A stretch of 64,000 nt of DNA from Gorsachius magnificus. Its lineage: Eukaryota; Chordata; Aves; Pelecaniformes; Ardeidae. This document shows, in pieces, positions 1-11,820 of the stretch. The stretch covers positions 67,862,612-67,926,611 of the forward strand of contig CM067084.1 in the NCBI GenBank assembly GCA_034008185.1, written 5' to 3'. Numbering within the stretch: the stretch's first letter is position 1; every line of letters begins with the position of its first letter. The translations under genes and the position numbers were made by a program. The notes beneath the pieces were generated by a model that had not been told where the DNA came from, searched no databases, and saw only the letters and a list, made by a program, of their open reading frames with translations.

Positions 1-1514
1 TTTTTCTCTGTTGGTCAAATTCTTACACATTTTATTTTCTTTTTTGCTTTTTAATGTCATTATAGAACAGCAGACGGAACCACTAGGGAAGAGCTCCAGT
101 ACCATGAAAAATAGTGTGGAAACCAAAGGATAAAACAAAAGTGCAGGTTATGGAGCTAATATCCTACTGATTAACTTTAAAAGCCATGTTCTTCACATAG
201 TGTCAATTTAACTCTTACAGATATAAAAGTCCACTGTATCTTTTTGCATCTCTCGCATTACAACTGCTATCCATTGTTCTCAGTCAGTTACTATGAATAA
301 TTGTCTCTAGGCAAGAGTATTTAGTTCCATAGCATTACACCATGTCGCAAACACCACCCTTCCCATACAACAAACTGCAAAAGATGAGAGCTAAGTTGCA
401 AGCCTTTTCCCCAGTGGACAAAACTTGCATTACAAATGTGGAGATCAGGTTTTCATAAGTGCTGACCTATCAGCAAATTAAATTTTGAAAGCCTCAACAC
501 TCAGATTTTATCTGATCACCAGGGCTAAGACAGAGTCTTACTTCAAAATGAATGTTCCTCTTGAATTTGGTCTTTACTTCACAAATTCCTTGGCTGCTTC
601 CTCATTTCATCCTATGGAAGAAATATTTCTAACCTATGGAACTGTGGAAAAGTTAACATATAAATGCTCAAATAATCATGAAAACCAAAGGCAAATGAAA
701 GATTACCCTCTTAAATAAGAGGCACTTAAATATGACTGGCACATCACCTGAAGACATTGTTCACTGTCAGGGGAAAGAATCAGATTCTTTAACCTTTAAG
801 GCTAAAATACATATCCTCTTTTGATTTAAAGTCAAATAAGAACATGGGAATATAAAACATGATTTAGGAGGATGCTAGGAGTACTAAATCCAAAAAGACA
901 ACCTAAAAGGCTTTGTTCACACTCACCTAGACCAGACTGGTGATGGGATGTCCTTGGAAAGGCAGGTATAGGAGGCTGAGGGACAGCAGTGCAGTGTGTG
1001 CCCAAGAGCAGAGAGGCATCAGAAATCAGCCCTCTGGGTGTTACAGAAAATAAGAAGGGGAAATTTGAGCTCACAAGCTGGAGAACTCTTGGCCTAAACT
1101 CACTTTGCCTCTGTTCTGGACAGAAAATTCACTACACACCCACAGCAGGGCATTGCAGCCAAGGAAACGCCTTGCCTAAAGAGCTGCATGGCCTGATCCT
1201 GCCCTGCCCCTGGAGGGGGCATCAGGGAAGCCTGGAGAGGGGTCAGTGCTGAGGGCATGCTCTAATTACCCTGAGGAATTATCTCCAGACTCAGGGCCCT
1301 CAGAAACACTTGGTTTTTGGACCAAAGCCTATCATATGGGTGGCGTTGCTAAATCTATCTCTGACAATGTCAGGTTAAAGAAAAGTAAACAAGAAATGAG
1401 GCCTCCCATCTTTCCTCAGGAGCCCAGAGGGGGTGTTCAAACCCACAGTTCTCATCTCTGAAGAGCAGGAAACCACTTCTCTACAAAAATGTGTCTCCAT
1501 TTTATGTAAAGAAA
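1..1514. other. Unassigned AT-rich DNA
   Basis: I recognise no gene or repeat family here. Reading frames are all under 90 codons, overlap on both strands and have no recognisable motif. Composition is AT-rich up to about 900 and somewhat richer in G+C between about 900 and 1260, with no CpG clustering. It is best read as intergenic or intronic DNA. Confidence 0.6.
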
Positions 1515-1600
1515 TGTCCAGGAGGTGAAGAAGCGGCAGCACAGTGGTTAAAGCATGTTTGCACAAGGGGGGATCCTGAGATTCCTGCCTTCAGCACTGA
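1515..1600 (+). repeat. Possible tRNA-derived SINE remnant
   Basis: The phrase cagtggttaaagca is followed about 30 bases later by a stretch ending gagattcctgcc. This resembles the A-box to B-box layout of old tRNA-derived SINE heads, in which 'agtggttaagagc' precedes a 'ggttcgaatcc' box. The match is short and decayed and could be chance. A profile search against amniote SINE consensus sequences would decide it. Confidence 0.2.
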
Positions 1601-4600
1601 AGCAGCTCTGCTGTGGAAATAAAACTTCCAACTTTATGGGAAAGGTGCTCTGGAGACCATGTAATACCGATCAATATCATCTCTGTTTTCACTTTTTCCT
1701 TTACCAAATTCTACAAGATCACTCTGAAAGAGCTTACAAATATGGAAGTATGTCACCGTATCAGGATCTTACTTTAAGTACCTACAGGTGTCACTAATCC
1801 AGGGAAAATGCACAATTCTAATTGATTCAGGGTCACATTATTGTTGTTCTTTTCAGTTAGAGACTTAATTTCTGATATTTACCAGGTACAGTCAGAGCAC
1901 CTAAAAGCATACATTAAATATAATGCCATAGTACTTACTAGGACCATCTACAGTAATTTTTCTTTTGTTTCACTGTTTTTTCATCAAATGCCTGTGTCAC
2001 TCACAGCAGTTCCTGCCATTTTCTGATACTTTTCATATGTTGTATGCTGACAGCAGATTTTCTTCTAATCCAGATGAAACTTCAGCTGAAACCTGAGGTT
2101 CCTGGTGCTCTCTGGGCACAGCAGCAGCTTCAAAACTGGAGGACTTCAGAAACTACATAGCGCAAAGCTCAGTTTCTCTCAGCAACAATACTTGTATATT
2201 TTCACTTATTTCCTCCTTCAAAACACAAAAGAAGCTGCTCCAGTTCAGCAAATGGTGACGAAGGTATCTAATAACTCCCTGCAAAATTGTCGTGATTCAG
2301 TGATGGAGTGAGACCAGGTCCACAAATTCCAAGTTGTGAAGTGAAACTGTGAAATTTAAGCTCCAAGACAATATACCAAGAGATACTATAGTGATAAACA
2401 AGCAATATCCTGGGATCTTCAGAGCTGGTTAAATTTATTAAAAATTTTTTTTAAATTACAATTCTTCGTCTGTGTCTCTCTGTCACTAGATTAATTTGCA
2501 ATTTGGCTTTCTGGGCATCAGTTTGAAGTATTTTTTTTTTAATGAGTCTAAATCTATTATACAGAGAAGAGTGTTTGGGGTTTTTTTAATAATGGTGTCT
2601 CTTGACAAAAAAAGGCTATTTTTTTAATCGAAATCCAGCTTTTCTGAGCTATTCTGGTGGTACAAGAGCTGAAACCAGACACAAGGGACCAGCAGAGATC
2701 AGTCCCTGCTCTAGGAGACCTGTTGGTCCAGGATTGGAGTCTGTCCCTTGAGTCTCCTTCTTTTTAGTTGCTTTAGAGAAAAAGCTGGGAACCACTCCAA
2801 AACAAAATTTAGGGTGACTCAAGCCCAGAGGAGCACCTTCCCTCTCCTCGCTGAGGATCAGAGCTAGCATGCAAAGAGGTCAGTATCCAGAGCCTGCCTG
2901 AATCAATAAGCAATGACAAACTCAATTGATACCGTGTGCTCCCAGGGGCGGACAAGCTTGCTAAGAACGCTGCAAAAAGGAGAGAATAGGTTTGGGTCTT
3001 TTTATACACTTTCATCTTCACATCCTCTAAATCACTCAAAATTCTGAAGTACTTCCCATGTAGAAATTCAGTGAAAGTTTCAAATATTCTGTTTTCACAC
3101 TCATAAGCACCAATATCATCTGAACTGTAAGCTGTAGGATGCCAATTTTTTCTGTACCTAGGTTGAAGTGATGACTTTGCTGGTCCATCAGCGTTATCTC
3201 ACCATTCCATGCTTGTTATATGAGAGTCTGAATTTTCAGGTTGTTAGAAAAAATGCAACTAAAGCTCCATTAGTTTTCTTCATAAAAAATAATAAAAAAT
3301 TCTATTTCATTGCACCTTAAGTGAAACATTTCAGCTTCAATAACTTCTAAAGAAAATCTTTAAACATTTATTATATATATATTTAGTTTTAAATGTTGAT
3401 TCAAAACAAAAAATTGAAATACCTAGTTTATAAACTGTCAAAATGAACTATTTCCTTTTATAAAATAATATTTATGGTGGGGTGGAGCTATTTTCTAGAC
3501 TTAGCACAAATAGCTGCAGTCAAACAAAAAATGTAATTTTGGGTAAATAAGCTATCTGTCTTTTTTAAAAAATGTACCCATTGCTTTTCTCTACTGATTG
3601 CTTATGCTTGATGGTTAGAGGTGGGGTTTTTTTATTTATTTGTTTTGCTTTTTAGCGATATTGTTACCTGTGATATCAGCTCTTGGAATGGCTTTGGAGT
3701 CTGATGATTTGTATTGTGGGTGAGTTTTGCTTGAGCTTTGTACCATATTTCTGCTTCAGAAAGTGGCAATGTAAGAATGTCTAAATAAGGAATTTTTGTT
3801 CAAAATAAATTTGTTAATTTGTTTTTAAACAGTTCAAACACAAAGATTAATAGCTTTAGGTATGATTGTATACACTGCACTTATTCTCAGAGAGTAAATT
3901 TCCCATCCTATATGGACCACAGATACCTGTTCCTCATTCAGACATGCATTTGCTCCCGTCAGGGTTCAAAGCCCAGGGTCCTTTGTGGTTTCTGCCCACA
4001 AGCTTACACATATAATAATTATTGTAGATGGGATGAATCCAAGTAACCTCCCTTCAAGTAGATCAACTATTGATGACTTCCTGGAGATTCCAAACACACT
4101 CATTAAATATTAATTATAAAACAACTTATTACCCTACTGAGAGCAAGAATAATACCTCCTCAGTGACCTCATGGATTCTGACTGTAGCTAATTCAAGACT
4201 GATGGGAAACAGAGGAGCTCAGCGGAGAATGACGGAGCACAGTGAGGTTGTGTGATGCCTGTGGCACCACATACAAATCCCCACAGATGCAGTTTACTTT
4301 GCTACTCTCAGCCGAAACCACTCTTCACCTGTAAATGTAAAGTCACCTGTATGCAAAGTCAGCTATACAAGCAAAGTTAAGGACCATCTCCAAAGGGCTG
4401 AACACTGGACTTCTGGATGCTCCCTCAGTTGTTTGGTATTTAAATTATCTCTTCTTCCTCTGTTCTCCAAACTTTACCAAGACCCAATCTTTTATTTTTC
4501 ATACAAACCAAACTATTCTGATTCTGTGATATACAGGAGACAAATTCAGCCCTGGGTAGCTCATGCTGTGCATCTGGACAGAGTCCAGATTTTGTTGTGA

Positions 4601-5061
4601 AATATGCTTCTTTACCAAGAAGCAAAAAAAGAATCAACTGCCCCCAAAATGGCAGTCTAAAAGCTCCGCCTGCTCCCTGTCCTGGAGGCCAAGGCTGTGC
4701 TGCTGAGGGTGCAGCCTCTCACGCAAGCCCATCTCCCCAGGTGGGGATGTGGGACTGAGCCCATGCACAGGGCTGGTCAGCCCCTCATCCCATTGCATCC
4801 TCAGGCTTTTCCAGGTACAACAGCATCAGTGAGTCTGATATCACAAGAATCTCAAACTGTGATTAACACCTAGACGCCCCACTGCTTTTGCTTGATGCGA
4901 TATCGACGCCTCTTGTATGTGCTTCCTAGAGACAGCAGAGGGATCTGTAACGTTATGTTTGCCGTGCCGAGGAGAGTGCTCCCACTGCGGGAGGAGACCA
5001 GGGTGCAGTGATCCCTGCTTGGCAAAAAAAGGGACAAAGTGAAAATGAAAAATAGAAGAGG
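1601..5061. other. Unassigned DNA, mostly AT-rich
   Basis: No gene or repeat is recognised. The stretch 3280-3660 is very AT-rich with poly-T and poly-A patches. The stretch 4650-5060 is richer in G+C but has no CpG island character and no long reading frame. Small ORFs of 60-83 codons on both strands have no recognisable protein features. Confidence 0.55.
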
Positions 5062-5067
5062 GGTGAT
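5062..5067. repeat. Target-site duplication, left copy
   Basis: The hexamer ggtgat sits directly outside the TG terminus of the solo LTR. The identical hexamer follows the CA terminus at 5624-5629. A 6-bp duplication of host DNA is the usual product of integration by class II (ERVK-like and alpharetrovirus-like) retroviral integrases. Confidence 0.85.
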
Positions 5068-5197
5068 TGTCGTGGTTTAACCCGGCTGGCAACTAAGCAC
5101 CATGCAGCCGCTCGCTCACTCCCCCCTCCCTCAGTGGGATGGGGGAGAGAATCAGGAAGAAAAAAAAGGTTAGAGCCGTGGGCTGAGATAGAGACAG

Positions 5198-5203
5198 TTT
5201 AAT
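5198..5203 (-). promoter_or_regulatory. LTR polyadenylation signal ATTAAA
   Basis: The plus strand reads tttaat, so the minus strand reads ATTAAA. It lies about 420 bases from the LTR's 5' end and about 180 bases downstream of the TATA-like element, as expected for the R region of an LTR. Whether it is used is not known. Confidence 0.45.
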
Positions 5204-5377
5204 AAGAGAAAATAATAATAATAGTAATAATGAGAATGGTAAGAGAATATGCAGAATATACAAAATGAACGATGCACAACGCAATTGCTCACCACCCGCC
5301 GACCGATGCCCAGCCCGTCCTGAGCCGCGGTCACTCCCTGAGCCACTGACCGACTAACCCCCTCCCCAAGCATGCCG

Positions 5378-5384
5378 TTATATG
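5378..5384 (-). promoter_or_regulatory. LTR TATA-like element
   Basis: On the minus strand the sequence reads CATATAA, about 240 bases into the LTR, where a U3 promoter would be expected. It is the only good TATA-like match in the element. Promoter activity is inferred only from position and motif. Confidence 0.4.
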
Positions 5385-5623
5385 GTATGGAATAGCTCTT
5401 TGGTCAGTTTGGGTCAGCTCTCCTAGCTGTGTTCCCTCCCAGCTTGTTCTGCACCTGGCCGAGCAGGAGAAGCTCAAAAAGTCCTTGAGCAGTCTGAGCA
5501 CTACTTGGCAACAACTAAAAACATCAGCGTGTTATCAACATTCTTCTAGTACTAAATCCAAAGCACAGCACTATGCTAGCTTCTGTGAAGAAAATTAACT
5601 CTATCCCAGCTGAAACCAGGACA

Positions 5624-5629
5624 GGTGAT
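5624..5629. repeat. Target-site duplication, right copy
   Basis: ggtgat immediately follows the CA terminus of the LTR and is identical to 5062-5067, which fixes the insertion boundaries to the base. Confidence 0.85.
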
Positions 5630-7039
5630 AAATAAGCATTAAGCTCGAAACCAGTTTAATTGAGAGAAAATACAAAACACAGAAGCACATCTATGCAGAG
5701 TTGGTCCTGTGTTTTCCTTATACCCTCACTGAATTTAGAGAGGGGGAAGTCAAGGGTTTGAGGAAGGCAAAAGTCCACCAGCAATAGAAAAATGATCTGC
5801 CATGACAACAAACTCTTCTCTGAACTAGCAGAATTATCCTCATCATAAATCCATCATGACTACCTTAAGGGCTGCAGTACTACAGCGGAGAAACAGTGCA
5901 GTTGGATATTTTAAGTTAAGAAGCTTTTGTGGAACCTGGAGGTTGACTCCTCAGCAGTGATGCCAAATACAGCAGCACTTAACAGTGGGTGCTTCCGACC
6001 CACTGGCACCAAGAGATTACAGTTAAAATTTTTATTGTGTGTTTTCCAAGCCTGCTATTTGATTAATGCGCTGGCCTAGCAATACTGAATGAAGCTTTAA
6101 GTGAATTTAAGATCCACTATCTCAAACAACAATAGAGTCAAGCTATTCCGAAGTTATTTCCTAAAAATAAAACAAACAAACAAATAAATAAATTGAAAGG
6201 CCCAAAAATGTTTCCTCAACTTTGAAAGAGTCAGGACCAAGTTTTCCTTAGACATTCTAAATGCAAGCATTTTTGTTTATGTCACCCATATTGGACCTAA
6301 ATTTAGTTGTTTCCCAAGCATTAGCTGCAAGACCTGGACACCTGGCTTACATAAGGCATTAATATTGGATTGATCATTAGTATATGTATTTAGAAGACTT
6401 TAAAAAAGTAGTCTTAAAACACTGTCAGGTTAATTGACTGGTAAACCAGCTAGGATGTATTAAACAAGAAATGTATAGCAACCTGGTTGCATAATCAATA
6501 AAAACGAATAAATGTTGTGCTTCACAAAACCCACTCAGTCTATGCCTGGGCAGGATCAGGTTTGTTACAGGTTCACTGAGATGCACTATTTGCTCTTCTA
6601 GTACAACATATCTCCCAGGCATATCAACCTGCAATGGCTGTGCAGGTACCTATGCCCAAACAAAGCAAAAGTCTCTAGTCCTGATGTTTTAAAACGATGA
6701 ACAGAAGCACTATGTTTAAAGTACACATAAGGAGAAAATTAAATAACAAGGATTATAGAAGTAACAAATTAAGAAACATCAGTAAGGAAAACTAGAGGAA
6801 TAGCAATGACAGGCAAATTTTGTTATAAGCAAGCAAGGGAAATCCATCCCTTACACAGCTGTGAAGGGCACAGAACACTCACTTCCTCTTTCAATGGAAA
6901 ACATAAGGCAACTGAAGTAAAATGAAAGCTTTGCCAATCAAACTGAGTAGGAGAAAATAACCAAAATCCAATTGTCTTAGAGAAAACTGCTGAGGAATGC
7001 TCTCTGAGCATATCTATTACTGTTCATAATTAACAAACA
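5630..7039. other. Unassigned AT-rich DNA
   Basis: I see no gene or named repeat. There is a short (aaac/aaat)n patch near 6165-6195. The small minus-strand ORFs at 6425-6634 and 6823-7011 have no recognisable motif. Confidence 0.55.
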
Positions 7040-7790
7040 TTTGAAAACTACAGGAATTTCAAAGGACTGGAGGAGTGCCAGGACTGAAAAACTGAATAAA
7101 AGCAGGGGCTATGGGAATTATAGAGGACTCAAGTATAAATTCCTGGAAAAAAATATGGAACTAATTTGAGACTGTCAATTAAATTTAGAGACTATGGAAA
7201 TGTTCAGCATCAGTCAGCCTGATTTCATGGAAAGTAGGTCTTTTCAAATCAACTGTTCCCTTTTTATGTCAGGATTTCAAGTCTAACTGATACAGTCAAG
7301 CTATATTGTTATATCTTTGGATTTCTCCTAGACTCAGTACCATTCATTTTCTGATTTTAGGTCTCAAGATCTTGGATCTAAAAGACGATACAATGAATTA
7401 AAACTTCGTCCCCTGACAGATCTCAAAATGCAATTCATACTGAGAAAATAGTCAGAAATGGAGCTTTAGCCATAAGGCCACAGGGAATTGATTCTAGACA
7501 CCTATTTTCACCAGTAACTGAGCTAACGCTACAAAAATTTTACTAGCACAGTAACCAGTAAAGCAAATATGGTCCCTTGGAAATGATCACAAAGCAATAA
7601 AAGTACACTTCGTATGGTCAAACATAACGTAAGAGGGAATGCAGGTTGTACAAGTTTCTGTCTTGGAAATAAGTAATTCAGAAAGGGACTTAGAGGTCAT
7701 CATAAGTAATTGCCTCGACATGAGTTCACAGCACAAAGCTGTGGCAAGAAGTTCTTGTACACTTAAAAAAGTAACTTCAAGGGGAGGAGG
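7040..7790 (+). mobile_element. Ancient CR1/L3-like LINE fragment, ORF2 remnant
   Basis: Decayed reverse-transcriptase ORF2 sequence lies on the plus strand. Near 7110-7155 the text resembles the 'NYR...KFLEK' part of CR1-group RTs. Near 7205-7260 it resembles the 'QHGF..G+S..NL' motif region, followed by a long unrecognisable stretch. At 7675-7750 an open frame reads SERDLEVIISNCLDMSSQ, which matches the CR1-family block that typically reads '[17 protein letters not shown]'. The frame is broken many times and no 3' tail is visible, so this is an old, inactive fragment. An old CR1 or L3 subfamily is likely. Both ends are approximate. Confidence 0.65.
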
Positions 7791-9346
7791 GAAACCTTGG
7801 ATTTTTTCATCTTTCTGCACAGCACGGGTCATGAATTTCCTGCTATGATCATCTGGGCATATCTCTCCTAATCAGTTCCCTGCCATTGCAGAGGCCTCAA
7901 GCACTGCTCGCACCTTGGTCTCTCTTGTCTCTTTGCCAGTGGCGCACAATACTTAACTCTCCTGGCGACTGAACTTCACATCATTTAGGCCAACCATCCA
8001 GCAACTTTGGATGCAGTATAGAAGTTCCTAGGTGAAAATGTAACGAAAAAGTGGTATGGATAAGGGGGATCAAACTGCATCAGCAGAAACCAACCCTTCA
8101 GCCTTCCCAAACTGGCTGATAAGTCTTCATAAAACCAACTGCACTAACACACCTAGAATTTGTCTTATCAAGGGGAGGGAGGGCTCCTGGATTTGCTTTC
8201 CCCCATGATGTGTGGCTGTCTACGTATGGGGCCTCAGAGAGCCTGCACCACACCCCCCCTCCTGGGGAAGCCAAGTCTGAACTGCATAAGGGTTGGATGC
8301 AGTAGAGGGGGTACAGGTTGGCACCCCTTCAGCTAGATGAATCTTCCCAGCTTTAAACTCTTGAATTTGGTGATATATGTTGTGCCAATATTTATTTCAG
8401 AAAGTTATCTTTCTGCCAGGGATAGAAAACATCAGGCAGACAGCTCTATTCTCAGCTTTCCAGAATTCACGCATGGATTTCTATTACTTGACTGTAAGTT
8501 GAAATACAGTGAGCAAACCCTTAAGACTATGTTCCTTCTTTGTAACACCCTGGTTTTTAATTGTATTAACAATGAAAGCTCAGATTACTGCTCACGTGTT
8601 TAAGAGCTTTCCTTCAGGAGTTGGTGTTTCATATATTCAAAAGGCACAGAAATAACATTTTCAGAACAATGCTTTCTTCAGATGTCCCTTCTCTCAAGTA
8701 TTTGCACAAATAGGTTTATAGAACAAAAGACACAGACTCATAGCTCTGTGCCCAAATTCAAACTCCTGTTAATGACTACCAGAGACTGAGCTGCTTCTGG
8801 GAGAGGGTGTTGTCTGTCTCACTCATGGCGTATCCCTTCTGTTCTGCATTTCTGGCCACTGAGAACCCATCCCACCCCATTCCTAGAGATTCCCTTTAGC
8901 CTTGTACTAAAACTTTGGAAGAGTAAACTCCCATCCTATTGGAGATAAAGGATATTTACCCACGCGGAGCCTTCCTGTCTTTCGAGACTGGTGTCTGTTC
9001 CCTACCTGTTTGGTTTATCCTTTAGCAGCTTGTTTCAATAATTTTGATAACTCCTTGAAGTCAGAAAGTATAGTATGAAACAGGGAATCTAAAAGCACGT
9101 AATTTAAAAAAATAATTCCTGCAGTTCTTTCATTTTCTCCCTCTCCCTAAAAGGATTGCCATTAAGTGTTTGATACTTGACATTTCTAGAAAGATCACAA
9201 GTTTTCTTTTTTTTTTAATAAACCAGAAATTGTGAGAATACATGAAGATAGGACAGATAGATAACTTGGTTAAATCATTAGCACAGGCCTCTAAAGATGT
9301 GTTCAATACATAAATCATTTTTGCCTGATCTTTATTATTCTCCTAG
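7791..9346. other. Unassigned DNA
   Basis: Nothing is firmly recognised. The stretch 7860-8330 is richer in G+C and could hold further decayed repeat. The rest is AT-rich, with a poly-T run near 9205-9218. The small ORF at 8337-8603 has no recognisable features. Confidence 0.5.
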
Positions 9347-9453
9347 GGCCTAAGTAGAGATGATGAAACACCTGGAATATTATGACAATGAATTAATTGA
9401 TCTTCATGAAGGACTTATGCACTACAGAGATGAGGGTCTTAAAATCATGCCAG
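9347..9453 (+). other. Exon-like segment (candidate coding exon, unproven)
   Basis: A good splice acceptor (a pyrimidine-rich run ending tctcctag, just before 9347) and a strong donor (ccag|gtgggt, cut after 9453) bracket 107 bases. Within it an ATG at 9360 has G at -3 and opens 31 codons, giving a charged, protein-like sequence beginning MMKHLEYYDNELIDLHEG. An in-frame TAA at 9351 means it could only be coding as a first coding exon starting at this ATG. The frame leaves the segment in phase 1. I do not recognise the protein. It could be chance, a decayed exon or a lncRNA exon. Confidence 0.2.
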
Positions 9454-10989
9454 GTGGGTGTTGCCTGGGCTGGTGCAGAACCATCACAGTTGTGATTCTT
9501 CCCCATTTCACAGAAAGAGGGCCATTTGTTTCTTACAGATTACACAGAAGTTAGTTTTACTAGAGGACAGAACCATTCAGGAAATCTGGAGCTTTCAAGA
9601 ATCTAGTGTTACTGCCAGGTCATGGGGCTCTGAAGAGAAGAATCTGGCTTCACTTCAGTCCGTGGGCAATATCTCCAAGATGATATTCTTAAGGTCATCT
9701 TGGAAACAAAACAAAATGCTTGCTCTTTCAAATATTCCCCTTTCTGGATGTTGGTTCTTGACTAGCTGAGTTTCAAAGCATAAATCTTTATGTTTATTGA
9801 ATGTGAAATTACAAATTCAGTTCCTTAGCAGCAAGTTTGATTCCTCTGTCATAAAGACTTGGAAGCAGGAATCGCTATGGATTTATGGGGGGTTTGTTCA
9901 CTTTAAGAAAAATGTGTTGAGAACAATAACTCAGTAGCTCATCAAGCAAGTCTGTGGTTGTGTAAAGTGAAAGAGATTTGGGAATCCAAGGCTTGCCCTT
10001 GCTTCTGTTCATGGGTATTTTGGTAGATCTGCACAGACTTCACCTGAACAGACTTCACGATCTCCGCAGCCACAGGCAAGCATCAAGAGGAACTGACACT
10101 CAGTTTAAGCTCCACAGTTAAGACTGCCATTCACTTGAGACGGGCCAGCCCAGAAGCTAAGCAATCTGTTTCTCATCTATAGAAATATTCTGAGCCAGGA
10201 AACACTTGTGACTCCGCTCTCAATTTCTTCAGTGTTCTCCATTTGTGGTGCAGCTGTGCGCTGTCTTTTGGGGAACACTGTTACCTCACGATCAAGTAAG
10301 CATCTATGTTTAATCTGTGAAGATTTAGGAAACTGATAGTATTGAGGTCCACATGACTTCAAGCAGGGTTACCTCACAAATTATGTCAAATTTAAAGACT
10401 ACAGGTTATGCTGAGAACAAGTCAATAAATTAGCAAGATGACTCAGAATGAACAATAACTAGATATTAATTCAAATCATGCTAACCGTAAGTTTAAAATA
10501 AAGACAGAAGAATGCGCGGAAGTTAAGAAAGTGATAATATTCTACAACACATACAAGTTGAAAGAAGGCAATTATATTCCATGATTTTATTAAATTGCAC
10601 AGTAATTTAAAAATACAATTACATTTAAAATGAACAATTGAAAAGAATAATTACATTTCATTATGTCAGCTGGGTTTCTCAGATGAACACTGTGTACTGC
10701 TGGATAGATACAGTGGCACGGAATCCCATAATGTGATAAGTTTAAGAAAATCATGATTATCAGCCCCATATACTGGGAGGTATTTTATTACTGCTTCTGG
10801 CAACTGACATATTTAAAAGTTATTAATTGGAAATGGGGTAGAAATTGGGAAAAAAAAGTAGCTGAAAAGGTAGCAGTCATACTTCAAAACACTGTTTTTA
10901 ACTTTAATTCACCAAGAAATGGAACTTTTTAGTATTTGATGATATAGTTAAAGATTAGTAAAGCTGCTTTAAAATACCATCTTTTCCTA
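9454..10989. other. Unassigned DNA
   Basis: No gene or named repeat is seen. The ORF at 9458-9769 (103 codons) overlaps the exon-like segment's intron side and has no recognisable motif. The stretch 10380-10980 is AT-rich. Confidence 0.55.
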
Positions 10990-11820
10990 AAGCACCTATT
11001 CTCCAGCCCTTTGATCATCTCTGTGGCCCTCCTTTGGACCCTCTCCCATCTGTCTGCATCTTTCTTGAACTGTAGGGACCAGAACTAGACACAGTCCTCC
11101 AGGTGCAACCTTACAAGTCCTGAGTAGAGTGGGATGCTCACACCTCTCCCTCTGACAGTAATGTCCCTGTGGATGCAGCCCAGGATCTAATTTGCCTTCG
11201 TTGCTGCAGCGGTGCACTGCTGACTCATGTTCCACTTGTTGTCAACCAGGACCTCCAGGTCCCTTTCAACAAGGCTGGTCCCCAGCCACACAGGTCCCAG
11301 CCTGTCCTGGGCTCTTTGGTTATGCCGTCCCAGGTGCAGGACTTTGCACTTGTCTTTGTCAAACTTCGTCCTGTTCTTGCTAGCCCTCTCTTCCAGCCTG
11401 TCCATGTCTCTCTGTAAGATGGCTCTCCCTTCTGACGTGTTCAGCTCACCACCCATTTTGTGTCATCAGCAGACTTGGTGAGGGTGCTTTCAATTCCGTC
11501 ATCCAGATCATTTATGAAGATGTTGAACACCAGTGGGGCCCAGTATTGGTCCCTAGGGGATCCCACTTGTGACAGGCTGCCAGCCTGAATTAAAACGATT
11601 GATTACCACCTTCTGGGTGCAGCCTGTGAGCCAATTTCCTACGCATCTCACAGACTACACATCCAATATTTATCTTGCCAGTTTGTCCAGGAGAAGGTTC
11701 TGGGAAACAGCATCAAATGCTTTGCTGAAATCCAGGTAAACAATATCCACTGCTCTCCCCATGTCGGTGGGAAATGTTATTTTGTTGTAGAAGTGATCAG
11801 ATTAGTCTGGTGATTTCTGG
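10990..11820 (-). mobile_element. CR1 LINE fragment, 3' end missing
   Basis: This is minus-strand CR1 ORF2 sequence covering the RT palm and thumb to near the C-terminus. The minus-strand frame 11187-11456 contains KCKVLHLGRHN and ERDLEVLVDNKWNMSQQC, both diagnostic of CR1. Plus-strand phrases such as ctggtccctaggggatcc and aatgctttgctgaaatccag are the usual antisense view of CR1. The left edge falls at the block encoding 'RRATKMI.GLE', so the ORF2 tail, 3' UTR and 8-bp tail are absent. Normal CR1 copies are cut at the 5' end, so this one probably lost its 3' end after insertion. At least one frameshift lies between about 11190 and 11150. The right edge near 11820 is uncertain. Confidence 0.85.

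Larger units (their letters stand above)
5068..5623 (-). mobile_element. Solo LTR of an avian endogenous retrovirus
   Basis: This is a 556-bp solo long terminal repeat. On the plus strand it begins tgtcgtggtttaac and ends ccaggaca, giving the TG...CA termini of a retroviral LTR. It is flanked by an identical hexamer, ggtgat. I recognise the sequence as an LTR type common in bird genomes. Read on the minus strand, the order is U3 with a TATA-like element, then an ATTAAA signal, a short ATT-repeat patch (5211-5231 on the plus strand) and a pyrimidine-rich U5, which fixes the orientation. No gag, pol or env remnant flanks it, so the internal part was presumably lost by recombination between two LTRs. 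The 6-bp duplication argues for class II (ERVK-like) rather than ERVL, which normally makes 5 bp. Subfamily is not assigned. ORFs of 60-70 codons inside it are not genes. Confidence 0.9.

Noticed and set aside
5093..5373. Two minus-strand ORFs rich in Tyr and Leu
   Set aside because: They lie wholly inside the solo LTR and read through its ATT-repeat and pyrimidine-rich parts. No viral gene is present.
11169..11481. Three overlapping plus-strand ORFs
   Set aside because: These are antisense shadows of the minus-strand CR1 fragment.
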